Of a stretch of 13,858 bases of DNA, positions 1-6,919 are shown one piece after another. The translations under genes were made by a program, and so were the position numbers. The DNA is from Thermoplasmata archaeon (GTDB lineage: Archaea; Thermoplasmatota; Thermoplasmata; Thermoplasmatales; Thermoplasmataceae): the NCBI GenBank assembly GCA_021799315.1, contig JAJZAR010000030.1:1-13858 (forward strand), given 5' to 3'. The notes beneath the pieces were generated by a model. The model saw nothing but the letters and a program-made list of their open reading frames with translations, had not been told where the DNA came from and ran no database searches. Numbering within the stretch: position 1 is the stretch's first letter; the number at the start of each line of letters is the position of its first letter.

Positions 1-584
1 ACAAGGTCGATGAAGAAATATGGCAAATCACAAATGCCTTTGAAGATAAGGGCGTAGAGTTTATCCCCTTAAATTTTTTCGAAAATCCGCGCAAAGATGT
101 AACTCTCAATCAAACACAAGCCAGACCGATGGCACATTTATGTTATAGAAGCATTAAATCCTTTTCAACAGAAGAGATAACCCTATCTACAAATCTATCG
201 CGGAAGAAGGCTAGAAAAGTTATGGACTCGCTCGTTGCTGGTCGATTTGTAGTTTCAAAGCCCATATACAATTTCAAAAAGATACCTTTAATGATTTCAA
301 GACAGCTCAACATATCTCTTCAGGAAACAGAAAGCCAGGCAATAGCAAAATGGCTGTTATCTACCAATGAGATAAAGAATAATTACCTTGATATTTACAT
401 ATATCCAAAGGGCATCTCGCTTACAGTAATCGGGGATACAAGAGAGGAGATAGACAATATTGCTTCCTTTGTTTCGTCACACTTCGACGAGGTTTTTATC
501 AGTGACCATTTTGACACACATTTCAATTATGATGTAAACAACTATTTCTCATCGTACACAAAACCTGAGACGCAAAAACAATAA
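1..584 (+). CDS. Unrecognised protein with winged-helix-like segment, 5' end outside window
   Basis: The frame is open from base 3 to the TAA at 582-584, about 193 residues. The first in-frame ATG is at 129, but the 42 codons before it have no stop and read like normal protein, and no in-frame ATG, GTG or TTG occurs there, so the true start is probably left of the window. I do not recognise the family. Around residues 40-80 (nt 120-250) the pattern TEEITLSTNLSRKKARKVMD followed by a leucine-rich helix and a VVSKP strand resembles a winged helix-turn-helix: a 'lsrkkar' recognition helix, then a wing. The C-terminal 100 residues alternate strands and helices and end in an aromatic, acidic tail. 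No membrane segment is seen. The 3' end overlaps the opposing methyltransferase gene by 43 bp. A DNA-binding role is inference only; starting at 129 remains possible. Confidence 0.6.
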   Translation, partial: KVDEEIWQITNAFEDKGVEFIPLNFFENPRKDVTLNQTQARPMAHLCYRSIKSFSTEEITLSTNLSRKKARKVMDSLVAGRFVVSKPIYNFKKIPLMISRQLNISLQETESQAIAKWLLSTNEIKNNYLDIYIYPKGISLTVIGDTREEIDNIASFVSSHFDEVFISDHFDTHFNYDVNNYFSSYTKPETQKQ

Positions 585-1153
585 ATTCGCTCAAAGAAGA
601 ACGATCTTTCGCCCACCACTGTAAAGGAAAGATCCTGAAATTGTTCTTTCAATGACTGTATGTCTGTGAGTGAGGATAGTATAATATATGCCGTACCATT
701 TTTTTTAAGGTATTTGTTGCACTGTTCAAGAAACGTTCTTGTTACACTAAGTCCATCCTTACCACCATACCACTGTTTGCTGTCTTCAATGTCTGCCTCT
801 GCATCTTCTCCAGAAAGATAGGGGGGGTTGAAAACAATTGTACTGAATTTGCCAGAAATTGCATTGAACATATCCCCTTCAACTGCGCGTATATCCAGAT
901 CATTCAATTGAGCATTATAGTTTGTACAGGCAACTGCCCGAGGATCAATATCAGAACATTGAACAGTTGCACCGGACATTGCCATATATATGGATATCAA
1001 ACCACTTCCACATCCTATCTCCAGCATGGTGTCTGTGGGCTTTATAGAAGTAGCAAGAAGAATAGAATCATCCGAAGGAAAGTAAACACCATCACACTTT
1101 CTCAGCTTAATCCTTAGATTCCCAAGGCGAATTTCAGTATTTAGTTCACTCAC
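542..1153 (-). CDS. HemK2/Mtq2-type SAM-dependent protein methyltransferase
   Basis: Class I methyltransferase of 203 residues, expected to methylate the glutamine of the GGQ motif in the peptide-chain release factor (archaeal aRF1, normally with a Trm112-like partner); cytosolic. Seen in the sequence: the VYFPSDDSILL segment (23-33) typical of the archaeal/eukaryotic HemK2 group, SAM-binding motif EIGCGSG (45-51), acidic SAM-ribose region SDID (67-70), and the catalytic NPPY (109-112) that holds the substrate glutamine. A YGGKDG motif follows at 129-134. It lacks the extra N-terminal helical domain of bacterial PrmC, as is usual for the short archaeal form. The start is a GTG; a TATA box centred about 26 bp upstream implies that transcription begins at or next to this codon (leaderless). 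Its 3' end overlaps the convergent gene on the other strand by 43 bp. Substrate assignment rests on family knowledge; a small-molecule substrate is possible but less likely. Confidence 0.88.
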   Translation of the reverse strand: MSELNTEIRLGNLRIKLRKCDGVYFPSDDSILLATSIKPTDTMLEIGCGSGLISIYMAMSGATVQCSDIDPRAVACTNYNAQLNDLDIRAVEGDMFNAISGKFSTIVFNPPYLSGEDAEADIEDSKQWYGGKDGLSVTRTFLEQCNKYLKKNGTAYIILSSLTDIQSLKEQFQDLSFTVVGERSFFFERIYCFCVSGFVYDEK

Positions 1154-1562
1154 TTAAACACCTTACTCTTTCTAAATATAAAATTTGTTTACCTAAGGAA
1201 AGGTTACGCCACCCGCTAACCATGTTAACACACCCTTTTGACACCTCATGCATTAATGTTTTCACCATCCTGTTCCATTTCGTGAAGTAACTTTCAATCA
1301 TCCCAATCTGCCTTCTTTCATTTCCCAGTAGGACATTTGTGGTTCTGCATCATGCAAGTATACTGTTGAGGCACTGGTTGATTGATGAAAGCAATCTTAC
1401 TTTTATACGAATCCGTTCTTCAGGGAAGTTATTTTCGCCAGTAACTGGATTCTTCACAACAATATGAATACTTACGACTGTTGTGGGACCTTTAACAACC
1501 TCTTAAGATATTTCTTTATCGTATACAATTTCTACAGGAAATCCCCTGACCTGCGATATTTT
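1146..1562 (-). pseudogene. Possible decayed protein-coding frame
   Basis: The roughly 650-bp gap between the methyltransferase and the operon has no intact gene. One minus-strand frame (codons beginning at multiples of 3 on the plus strand) reads as plausible protein from 1562 to 1146, interrupted by TAA at 1503-1505 and TGA at 1350-1352. Pieces include GFPVEIVYDKEIS, then a strand-rich part (TTVVSIHIVVKNPVTGENN), then a helix-rich basic part (NERRQIGMIESYFTKWNRMV). Another frame just upstream reads RYTIKIENIAGQG, suggesting a frameshift near 1545. I do not recognise the product; a transposase C-terminus is conceivable for the helical part, but no terminal repeats or DDE triad can be shown. 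The last 40 bp overlap the methyltransferase promoter, so the end of the old gene is uncertain. The small plus-strand frame at 1464-1685 appears to be a shadow of this region. Confidence 0.3.
1172..1186 (-). promoter_or_regulatory. TATA box of the methyltransferase gene, leaderless
   Basis: On the minus strand this reads AAATTTTATATTTAG. Its centre, near 1179, is about 26 bp from the GTG at 1153-1151, the usual archaeal TATA-to-start-site distance, so the mRNA is predicted to begin at the start codon. No Shine-Dalgarno sequence is present in between, which agrees with a leaderless message. Confidence 0.6.
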
Positions 1563-1780
1563 CTATTTTTATTGTATATCTTGATGTTTTGGCAAGTAAC
1601 TTCTGGCAATGATTTTGACACTCCTCTCAGGTTGTTTTTCGGAACAGCTTTATCAGATATCATAACCAGTAAGCGTTTGAAGTAAATTCGGTGTTTCTTT
1701 TAGCTTTCATAATTAATGTTATACATTTCTATTCTGCTGTTCTTCCAAGTTGGTGAAATGGGTTCCCTTTCTCATAACTA

Positions 1781-1788
1781 TTATATAA
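1781..1788 (+). promoter_or_regulatory. TATA box of the Hdr-like/OCD/trpS/ttuA operon
   Basis: TTATATAA, preceded by ATAACTA as a possible BRE, is centred near 1784/1785. Adding about 26 bp puts the transcription start at 1808-1811, directly at the ATG at 1808, so the first cistron is predicted to be leaderless. An out-of-frame ATG at 1798 lies upstream of the predicted start. Confidence 0.6.
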
Positions 1789-1807
1789 ATTACAATTATG
1801 GGTTCTC

Positions 1808-3811
1808 ATGGTCACAATAACCAGTCCGACACTTCTATTTATTCCAGAAAGTGAACTGATTGCCGATTACGTGCTATCCTTTGCAGTTCTAGCTTTCGTT
1901 CTCATAGAATTCTATCTCAGGTACAGAAAGGCTGGTATAACATTGAAACCAGCCATACTTTATGTGAGAAAGAATCTGAGGAGATTCATCGCACAGATTC
2001 TCAATTATGGTGCATTTCACAGGAAAAATATAAAGAACAGGTACGCAGGAATAATGCATCTGATGATATCCTATGGAATCTTGATACTTTTTATAGCCAC
2101 GTCTCTGATATTTCTTTCCCATGACATTCTGAAGACGACACTGGGATACGGCATACTGGTGGGAGACTTCTATCTGAACTTTGAAGTATGGGCCAACATT
2201 GGAGGCGTAATACTTGTTGTAGGACTTGCTATGGCCCTTGCCCGCAGGCTAAGAAATAAGGTTCCATTGGACACCATAACTGGTGATTTTATCATTATAT
2301 TTGGTCTGCTGTTGCTTTCCGTTGAAGGATTCTTTCTTGGGGCAATGAAAATATCACTTTACAGGCAGAGTTTTGACGTCTATCGTTTTGTGGAATGGCC
2401 GCTCAGTTACATATTTCCATCCATGGGTGTAACAGGCAGTTATGGGATAGAAGTGTATCGGATTCTCTGGTTTTCCCACGTCATAACGGCATTTGGTGAG
2501 GCAGCATACATACCCTTTTCAAAGCTGTCTCATATGTTTTACTCCGCTGTAGGGATAGGTGTTCATCCGCCAAAGAAGAGAGGCGAAATGTCAACACCCT
2601 TTGTCCTTTCTGAAGCTCTTGAATCAGGTAATTTTGACTTCAAGGTTGGTGCCAAAACAATAATGGATTTGAGCTATTTCCAAAAGACAGATGCCATAGC
2701 GTGCACAGATTGCGGTAGGTGTGAGAGAGCATGCCCGGCAGTTATGTCTGGCACAGACCTTGATCCAAGAGTTGTCGTGCAGAATGTCCAGAGAGGGCTG
2801 TGGAATGGCAATTCTGAGATGGTGGGTGTAGTTTTAAGCGAGAATGCAGCCTGGTCATGCACCACATGCCAGGCGTGTGTTGAAGAGTGCCCTGTTCTCA
2901 TTGATCCGCATTCATACAATCTTGAGACAAGGCGTACACTGGTTATGGAAAATAAGCTTTCCAAGGAGACCAGCACATATCTTAACAATCTTGGAAATTC
3001 TTTCAATCCATTCGGCAATTCAAACTCTGATAGGGATTCCATGTTACAGTATGGTAAGAAAATGGAAGAAGGCATGGACACAATATACTGGGTTGGATGC
3101 ATGGGAGCCTTTGATCCACGATATAACAAGGTTGCCAGAGATGTCATTGAATTACTGAAAAAAGGAAACGTAAACTTTGGGCTTCTTGGTTCAGAGGAGA
3201 AATGCAATGGTGAGACTGCAAGAAGAATGGGAGAGGAAGGCAGGTTTCAGGAGCTGGTTATGCAGAATATAGAGACATTCAAGAAATACGGTGTCAAAAG
3301 GATCATCACATCTTGCCCTCACTGCATGAATACCTTCAGGAATGAATACTCAAAATTCGGACTGGAAGCCAAAGTTGAGCATCATTCAGAAACACTTGCA
3401 AATCTGCTCAGGGATGGGCAGATAAAAGTTAAGGAGAGTAAGGAAACTGTAACACTACACGATCCATGCTATCTCGGAAGAATAAATGGGGAGTATGACA
3501 ATACGAGGCAAATTGTGAAAAGCACTTCCAATCTGAAGGAAATGGAAAGAAGCGGAAGCAAAAGTCTGTGCTGCGGCGGTGGAGGAGGAAATTACTGGTA
3601 TAAGGTCGAAAAGGAAGACTCCATAAGCAAAATAAGGATGAAGGAAGCCATAGGAACCGGTGCATCCACGGTGGCAGTTGCCTGTCCGTTCTGCACTGCC
3701 ATGCTGGAAGATGCAACAAGAACAATGGATGCCGAGGACAAGATTAAAGTAAAGGATATATCAGAAATTATAATGGAAAATCTGGAGGATAAAAATGAAA
3801 CACATAACTGA
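1808..3811 (+). CDS. Membrane-bound heterodisulfide reductase-like Fe-S oxidoreductase (HdrE-HdrD type fusion)
   Basis: Predicted quinone-linked electron carrier of 667 residues joining a cytochrome b-like membrane part to an HdrD/GlpC-like Fe-S part. Five hydrophobic segments lie at about 16-38, 82-104, 126-146, 158-180 and 217-240. Histidines H84, H105, H224 and H242 are haem-ligand candidates; the 18-residue H224-H242 spacing recalls NarI. Two [4Fe-4S] ferredoxin motifs follow: C299/302/305/309 and C351/354/357/361. Then come two CCG-type domains: C431, C466 (as CNG, a common variant in this subfamily), C503/C506; and C554, C588/C589 (CCGGGGG), C626/C629. In organisms without methanogenesis such proteins are thought to pass electrons between menaquinone and soluble donors such as ETF or dithiols; the partner is not visible here. 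It is first in the operon, leaderless, and its 3' end overlaps the next gene by 17 nt. The fold is certain; the actual donor is not. Confidence 0.88.
   Translation: MVTITSPTLLFIPESELIADYVLSFAVLAFVLIEFYLRYRKAGITLKPAILYVRKNLRRFIAQILNYGAFHRKNIKNRYAGIMHLMISYGILILFIATSLIFLSHDILKTTLGYGILVGDFYLNFEVWANIGGVILVVGLAMALARRLRNKVPLDTITGDFIIIFGLLLLSVEGFFLGAMKISLYRQSFDVYRFVEWPLSYIFPSMGVTGSYGIEVYRILWFSHVITAFGEAAYIPFSKLSHMFYSAVGIGVHPPKKRGEMSTPFVLSEALESGNFDFKVGAKTIMDLSYFQKTDAIACTDCGRCERACPAVMSGTDLDPRVVVQNVQRGLWNGNSEMVGVVLSENAAWSCTTCQACVEECPVLIDPHSYNLETRRTLVMENKLSKETSTYLNNLGNSFNPFGNSNSDRDSMLQYGKKMEEGMDTIYWVGCMGAFDPRYNKVARDVIELLKKGNVNFGLLGSEEKCNGETARRMGEEGRFQELVMQNIETFKKYGVKRIITSCPHCMNTFRNEYSKFGLEAKVEHHSETLANLLRDGQIKVKESKETVTLHDPCYLGRINGEYDNTRQIVKSTSNLKEMERSGSKSLCCGGGGGNYWYKVEKEDSISKIRMKEAIGTGASTVAVACPFCTAMLEDATRTMDAEDKIKVKDISEIIMENLEDKNETHN
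3784..3788 (+). promoter_or_regulatory. Shine-Dalgarno of the OCD-family gene
   Basis: GGAGG lies six bases before the ATG at 3795, inside the last codons of the upstream gene. It supports this start despite the 17-nt overlap and contrasts with the leaderless first cistron. Confidence 0.65.
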
Positions 3812-4694
3812 AGAAGATGTAAGGGCAAATCTAAAAATGGGCCCGTTAATGGATCTGCTTGAGGATTCGTTCATGGAATATGGAGAAGGGCATGCCGAAT
3901 CCAGTGCCAGAGATAGAATATTCACAGGCAGTGGAGTATTGAACTCTATGCCGGCGTCAATTCAGAAGTATGGAATTGCCGGATCAAAGATATATTACGC
4001 AAACCCGGAAAATTCGAAATTTGTAGTTATCATATTCAGAGAGAACGATCCAGAGAACTACTTTGTGATAGACGCAGGCTTTCTGGGTCAGATGAGAACA
4101 GCAGCCCTGCCAGGAATGGTTTCAAGAAAAATTCTGAAAGAACGAAAGGATATTGATTTTCTGCTAATAGGGTCAGGGCTGCAGGCTGAAACCCAGCTGG
4201 AAGCAATGGCTATAGCATTGAATCTTGAAAAAGGATCCATTTATTCTAGAAGCACTGATCACGCAAAGAAATTCATAGAAAAAATGGAGAAGAAACTGTC
4301 TCTGGACCTCAAAATAGAAGAATCGCGGAAAAATATTTCGAAATACAATGTGATTAACACCGTTACCAATACAAAGGAACCTATCATCGATCATACAAAT
4401 GTTCCCAACACATACCATATGAACCTGGTGGGTGCCAATCTTCCAAACAGAAGGGAGGTAAGTGGTGAGGTTATGCGTTTGAGTGACCTCGTAGTGGTAG
4501 AACATGCTGAGCAGGCTATGAAAGAATCTGTGGAGATTCAGGATGTTATGGGGCAGGACAAACTCATAGAACTGAAAGCGTTTATTCGCGAAGGTATGCC
4601 CACAACTGAACGCTCCATTTTCAAAACAATGGGCATTGGTCTTGAAGATATTGTGGCAGGATACATGGTATTGAAAAATATGGATCTTCTTTAG
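3795..4694 (+). CDS. Ornithine cyclodeaminase/mu-crystallin family NAD(P)-dependent oxidoreductase
   Basis: Soluble 299-residue member of the OCD/mu-crystallin family, which includes ornithine and lysine cyclodeaminases, archaeal alanine dehydrogenase and ketimine reductases. Family marks: R41 and K65 (AGSKIYYANPEN) in the substrate-side half, GQMRTAALPG (98-107) with the conserved RT, and a Rossmann loop LIGSGLQAETQLEA (124-137). The segment VGANLPNRREV (212-222) is the usual 'GADxPGKxEL' site, but has Asn (N215) where many family enzymes have the Asp used in catalysis. Length is slightly below the family norm (about 310-350). It overlaps the Hdr-like gene by 17 nt and precedes trpS by 8 nt, so it is cotranscribed. 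The substrate cannot be read from sequence; alanine dehydrogenase-like, imine reductase-like or altered activity are all open. Confidence 0.85.
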   Translation: MKHITEEDVRANLKMGPLMDLLEDSFMEYGEGHAESSARDRIFTGSGVLNSMPASIQKYGIAGSKIYYANPENSKFVVIIFRENDPENYFVIDAGFLGQMRTAALPGMVSRKILKERKDIDFLLIGSGLQAETQLEAMAIALNLEKGSIYSRSTDHAKKFIEKMEKKLSLDLKIEESRKNISKYNVINTVTNTKEPIIDHTNVPNTYHMNLVGANLPNRREVSGEVMRLSDLVVVEHAEQAMKESVEIQDVMGQDKLIELKAFIREGMPTTERSIFKTMGIGLEDIVAGYMVLKNMDLL

Positions 4695-4700
4695 GTGATC
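4693..4700 (+). promoter_or_regulatory. Shine-Dalgarno of trpS
   Basis: AGGTGATC overlaps the TAG stop of the preceding gene (4692-4694) and sits just before the ATG at 4703. It is complementary to the usual archaeal 16S rRNA 3' end (GATCACCTCC). The stop/SD overlap suggests translational coupling. Confidence 0.65.
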
Positions 4701-4702
4701 CT

Positions 4703-6007
4703 ATGGACAGTTTAAATCCCTGGGGAAGCAGTCAGGTCAAGGACTATGAAAGGATGCGAAGAGAGTTTGGCATAGATCCTATGCCCAGGGTCCTGGAAGG
4801 CAATCTCATGTCTGAGCGCAGTCTTATTATGGGCCAGAGAGACTTCAACAGAGTGGAAATTGCCATGGAAAATGGGGAAAAGTTTGCAGCAATGACAGGT
4901 CTCATGCCCTCGGGCCAGATGCATCTGGGAAGCAAGGCAGTCATAGATCAGATGATCTATTTTCAGAGCAGAGGCGCACAGATTCATATAGCTGTAGCGG
5001 ACCTTGAATCTCTTGCTACACGAGAGATTTCACTGGAAAAGGGAAGGGAAATAGCTCTGGAGAATTTTTTATTAAATTATATTGCAATGGGTCTGAAACC
5101 CTGCAACTTTTACTTTCAATCCAGCAATACATATGTCCAGAAGCTGGCATTCGTTGTGTCCAGAGAGGTCACACTCTCTGAAATGAAGGGCATTTATGGG
5201 TTTGTTGACTCCAAGAGAATGCTTGAACTTAACTCTCCTCTTGTTCAGGTTGCAGATATACTCAGCCCGCAGATATATGATGAACCCATGCCCACAATTG
5301 TTCCTGTGGGTGCAGATCAGGATCCTCATATAAGGCTAACGAGAGATATCAGCGGCAGAATGAACATGATTAAAGTCACTCGGAAGGACGGAAAATTCCA
5401 GTTCTCCATAGGAGGACAGGGTGATGTGAAAGAGTATGTTAAGATTATAAAAAAGATCGTAAAGACCCATGGGTTGAGGATTTTAAAGGAGAATCTTGCT
5501 TACAGAACCATAGACACCACGGAAGAGGGTGTTAATTTGGACGCCATCGAACTCCATCTTGCTAGAGACGAGAGAGTTCTGAATAACTATTCCACTATTC
5601 CACCATCATCTATCATTCTCAGGCTTGAAACAGGATTGCACGGAGGAAAAATGAGCAAATCAGTTCCAGAATCCACGGTCTCTCTAAATGATAATCCAGT
5701 AGATGTTTCAAAGAAGATCAAGAAAGCCCTTACTGGAGGGAGAGAGAGTGTTGAAGAACAGAAAAAGCTTGGTGGCAATCCATACATATGCCCCGTTTTC
5801 GAGCTCTATCTCTATCATCTGTCCAGGACTGATAAGCATATCCGGGAAGTTGAGGAGACATGCAAGAGCGGAGCTCGACTCTGTGGAAACTGTAAATCCG
5901 AAGCGGCAGAACTCATGAGCACTTATCTTGTGGAATTAAAGGAGAAAAGGGAATCATCAAGGCATCTAATACCTGAATATCTGGGGAACGAAAATGGAAT
6001 GCACTAG
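4703..6007 (+). CDS. trpS: Tryptophanyl-tRNA synthetase, archaeal type
   Basis: Class Ic aminoacyl-tRNA synthetase, 434 residues, charging tRNA-Trp with tryptophan at the cost of ATP. Seen: an N-terminal NPWG...DYERMRREFGI segment typical of archaeal/eukaryotic TrpRS; the HIGH-equivalent PSGQMHLGS (69-77); the VPVGADQDPHIRLTRDI substrate-binding region; and KMSKS at 316-320. The C-terminal part, related to the anticodon-binding domain, ends with C387, C394 and C397, a possible metal or structural cysteine cluster. Length fits the archaeal family. An SD 3-10 bases upstream fixes the start. The last 14 nt overlap the ATG of ttuA. Nothing in the 5' region suggests tryptophan- or tRNA-responsive control; its expression seems tied to the operon promoter at 1781. 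Confidence 0.96.
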   Translation: MDSLNPWGSSQVKDYERMRREFGIDPMPRVLEGNLMSERSLIMGQRDFNRVEIAMENGEKFAAMTGLMPSGQMHLGSKAVIDQMIYFQSRGAQIHIAVADLESLATREISLEKGREIALENFLLNYIAMGLKPCNFYFQSSNTYVQKLAFVVSREVTLSEMKGIYGFVDSKRMLELNSPLVQVADILSPQIYDEPMPTIVPVGADQDPHIRLTRDISGRMNMIKVTRKDGKFQFSIGGQGDVKEYVKIIKKIVKTHGLRILKENLAYRTIDTTEEGVNLDAIELHLARDERVLNNYSTIPPSSIILRLETGLHGGKMSKSVPESTVSLNDNPVDVSKKIKKALTGGRESVEEQKKLGGNPYICPVFELYLYHLSRTDKHIREVEETCKSGARLCGNCKSEAAELMSTYLVELKEKRESSRHLIPEYLGNENGMH

Positions 6008-6911
6008 ATGCGGAAAAAATGCTGTATTTGAAAGCAAATATTCCAGGGAAGCCCTGTGCAAAACTCACTTCATGGAAAGTGTTGAGCGGCGATTCAAGCA
6101 AGAAATAAGAAATCAGATACACTTCAATCGCGAGGATACGAGAATCTCAGTTGCAATTTCAGGCGGAAAGGACAGTTCAGTGCTCCTTTTTTTGCTTCAC
6201 AAGGTTTTATCTGCCAAAAGAGGTATCAGAATTGACGCTTTCACCATTGACGAGGGCATAGAAGGATATAGAAATGAAGGTATAATTGCTGCTAGGGAGT
6301 TGTGCAATAATCTTGGAATTACACATAGAGTGATATCTTTTCAAGAGGCTTTTGGCACAGAGATGGATCGTGTTGTGAAAGAGGAAAAACTTGAAGGGTC
6401 TCCATGTGCATATTGTGGGCCCATGCGCAGAGATCTGATGAATAGAATGTCTGCAGAGGTGGATGCGGATTATGTTGCCCTTGGCATCAATCTGGACGAT
6501 TACAGCCAGAGCATAATGATGAATGTGTTGAGGGGCGACTTTGAAAAAATGCTAAGGATGGCTCCTCATAAACACAGGGTTGAGGGCCTCGTGCCAAGAA
6601 TTGTCCCGCTCCGGAGAATATACGAGAAAGAGGTAAAACTCTACGCAATTCTTGCAGGCATCAAACACGACTCTGGATGGTGCCCATATGCGTTAAGGGC
6701 ACAACGCAATGGGATACGTGATCTCCTAAATAATCTGGAAGAAGAGCATTCAGGCACGAAACTGGCAGTGGAGAAGTTTCTCGAAAGATTGCAGGGTTAT
6801 TACGAAAATGGAGAAAATTTAAGCATTGGAAAATGTATTATTTGTGGCGCGCCATCCAATTCAGATATATGTCAGGCGTGTGCCAGAAGCGGAAAAAAGA
6901 TTAAAAATTAA
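5994..6911 (+). CDS. ttuA: tRNA 2-thiouridine synthetase TtuA/NcsA family
   Basis: ATP-dependent tRNA thiolation enzyme (TtuA/NcsA/Ctu1 family), 305 residues, installing 2-thiouridine using sulfur from a ubiquitin-like carrier. Features in order: N-terminal zinc site C3/C6/C22/H25; PP-loop SGGKDSS (56-62) for ATP; C138 and C141 (CAYCGPMRR) plus C230 (GWCPYA), matching the three [4Fe-4S] ligands of TtuA with the same 92-residue spacing as in the characterised bacterial enzyme (from memory); and a C-terminal zinc knuckle C281/C284/C293/C296. The LDD motif is kept, but its surroundings read GINLDDYSQ where relatives usually have GHNLDDEAQ. Whether it acts on U34 of anticodons or U54 of the T-loop cannot be told from this gene alone. 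It is last in the operon, overlapping trpS by 14 nt; GGGG at 5983-5986 is a weak SD. The sulfur carrier (SAMP/TtuB-like) is not in the window. Confidence 0.92.
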   Translation: MECTRCGKNAVFESKYSREALCKTHFMESVERRFKQEIRNQIHFNREDTRISVAISGGKDSSVLLFLLHKVLSAKRGIRIDAFTIDEGIEGYRNEGIIAARELCNNLGITHRVISFQEAFGTEMDRVVKEEKLEGSPCAYCGPMRRDLMNRMSAEVDADYVALGINLDDYSQSIMMNVLRGDFEKMLRMAPHKHRVEGLVPRIVPLRRIYEKEVKLYAILAGIKHDSGWCPYALRAQRNGIRDLLNNLEEEHSGTKLAVEKFLERLQGYYENGENLSIGKCIICGAPSNSDICQACARSGKKIKN

Positions 6912-6917
6912 AAAATT
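6901..6917 (-). terminator. Oligo-T terminator of the membrane-protein gene
   Basis: Just past the minus-strand stop at 6920 the minus strand carries AATTTTTTAATTTTTAA (runs of six and five T, complementary to A runs at 6910-6915 and 6903-6907). This fits archaeal U-tract termination. It lies over the last codons of ttuA. No equal T tract is visible for the plus-strand operon. Confidence 0.45.
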
Positions 6918-6919
6918 GT

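Noticed and set aside
1350..1352. In-frame TGA in the decayed minus-strand frame read as selenocysteine
   Set aside because: A TAA also interrupts the same frame and no SECIS-like structure or selenoprotein motif is visible, so simple decay explains it better.
1464..1685. Plus-strand 73-codon frame with hydrophobic residues
   Set aside because: No promoter at the right distance, no SD, and it mirrors the minus-strand decayed frame; its hydrophobic look follows from AT-rich antisense codons.
2674..3207. Long minus-strand frame (177 codons) inside the Hdr-like gene
   Set aside because: It is the antisense shadow of a gene with clear Fe-S motifs and resembles no known protein.
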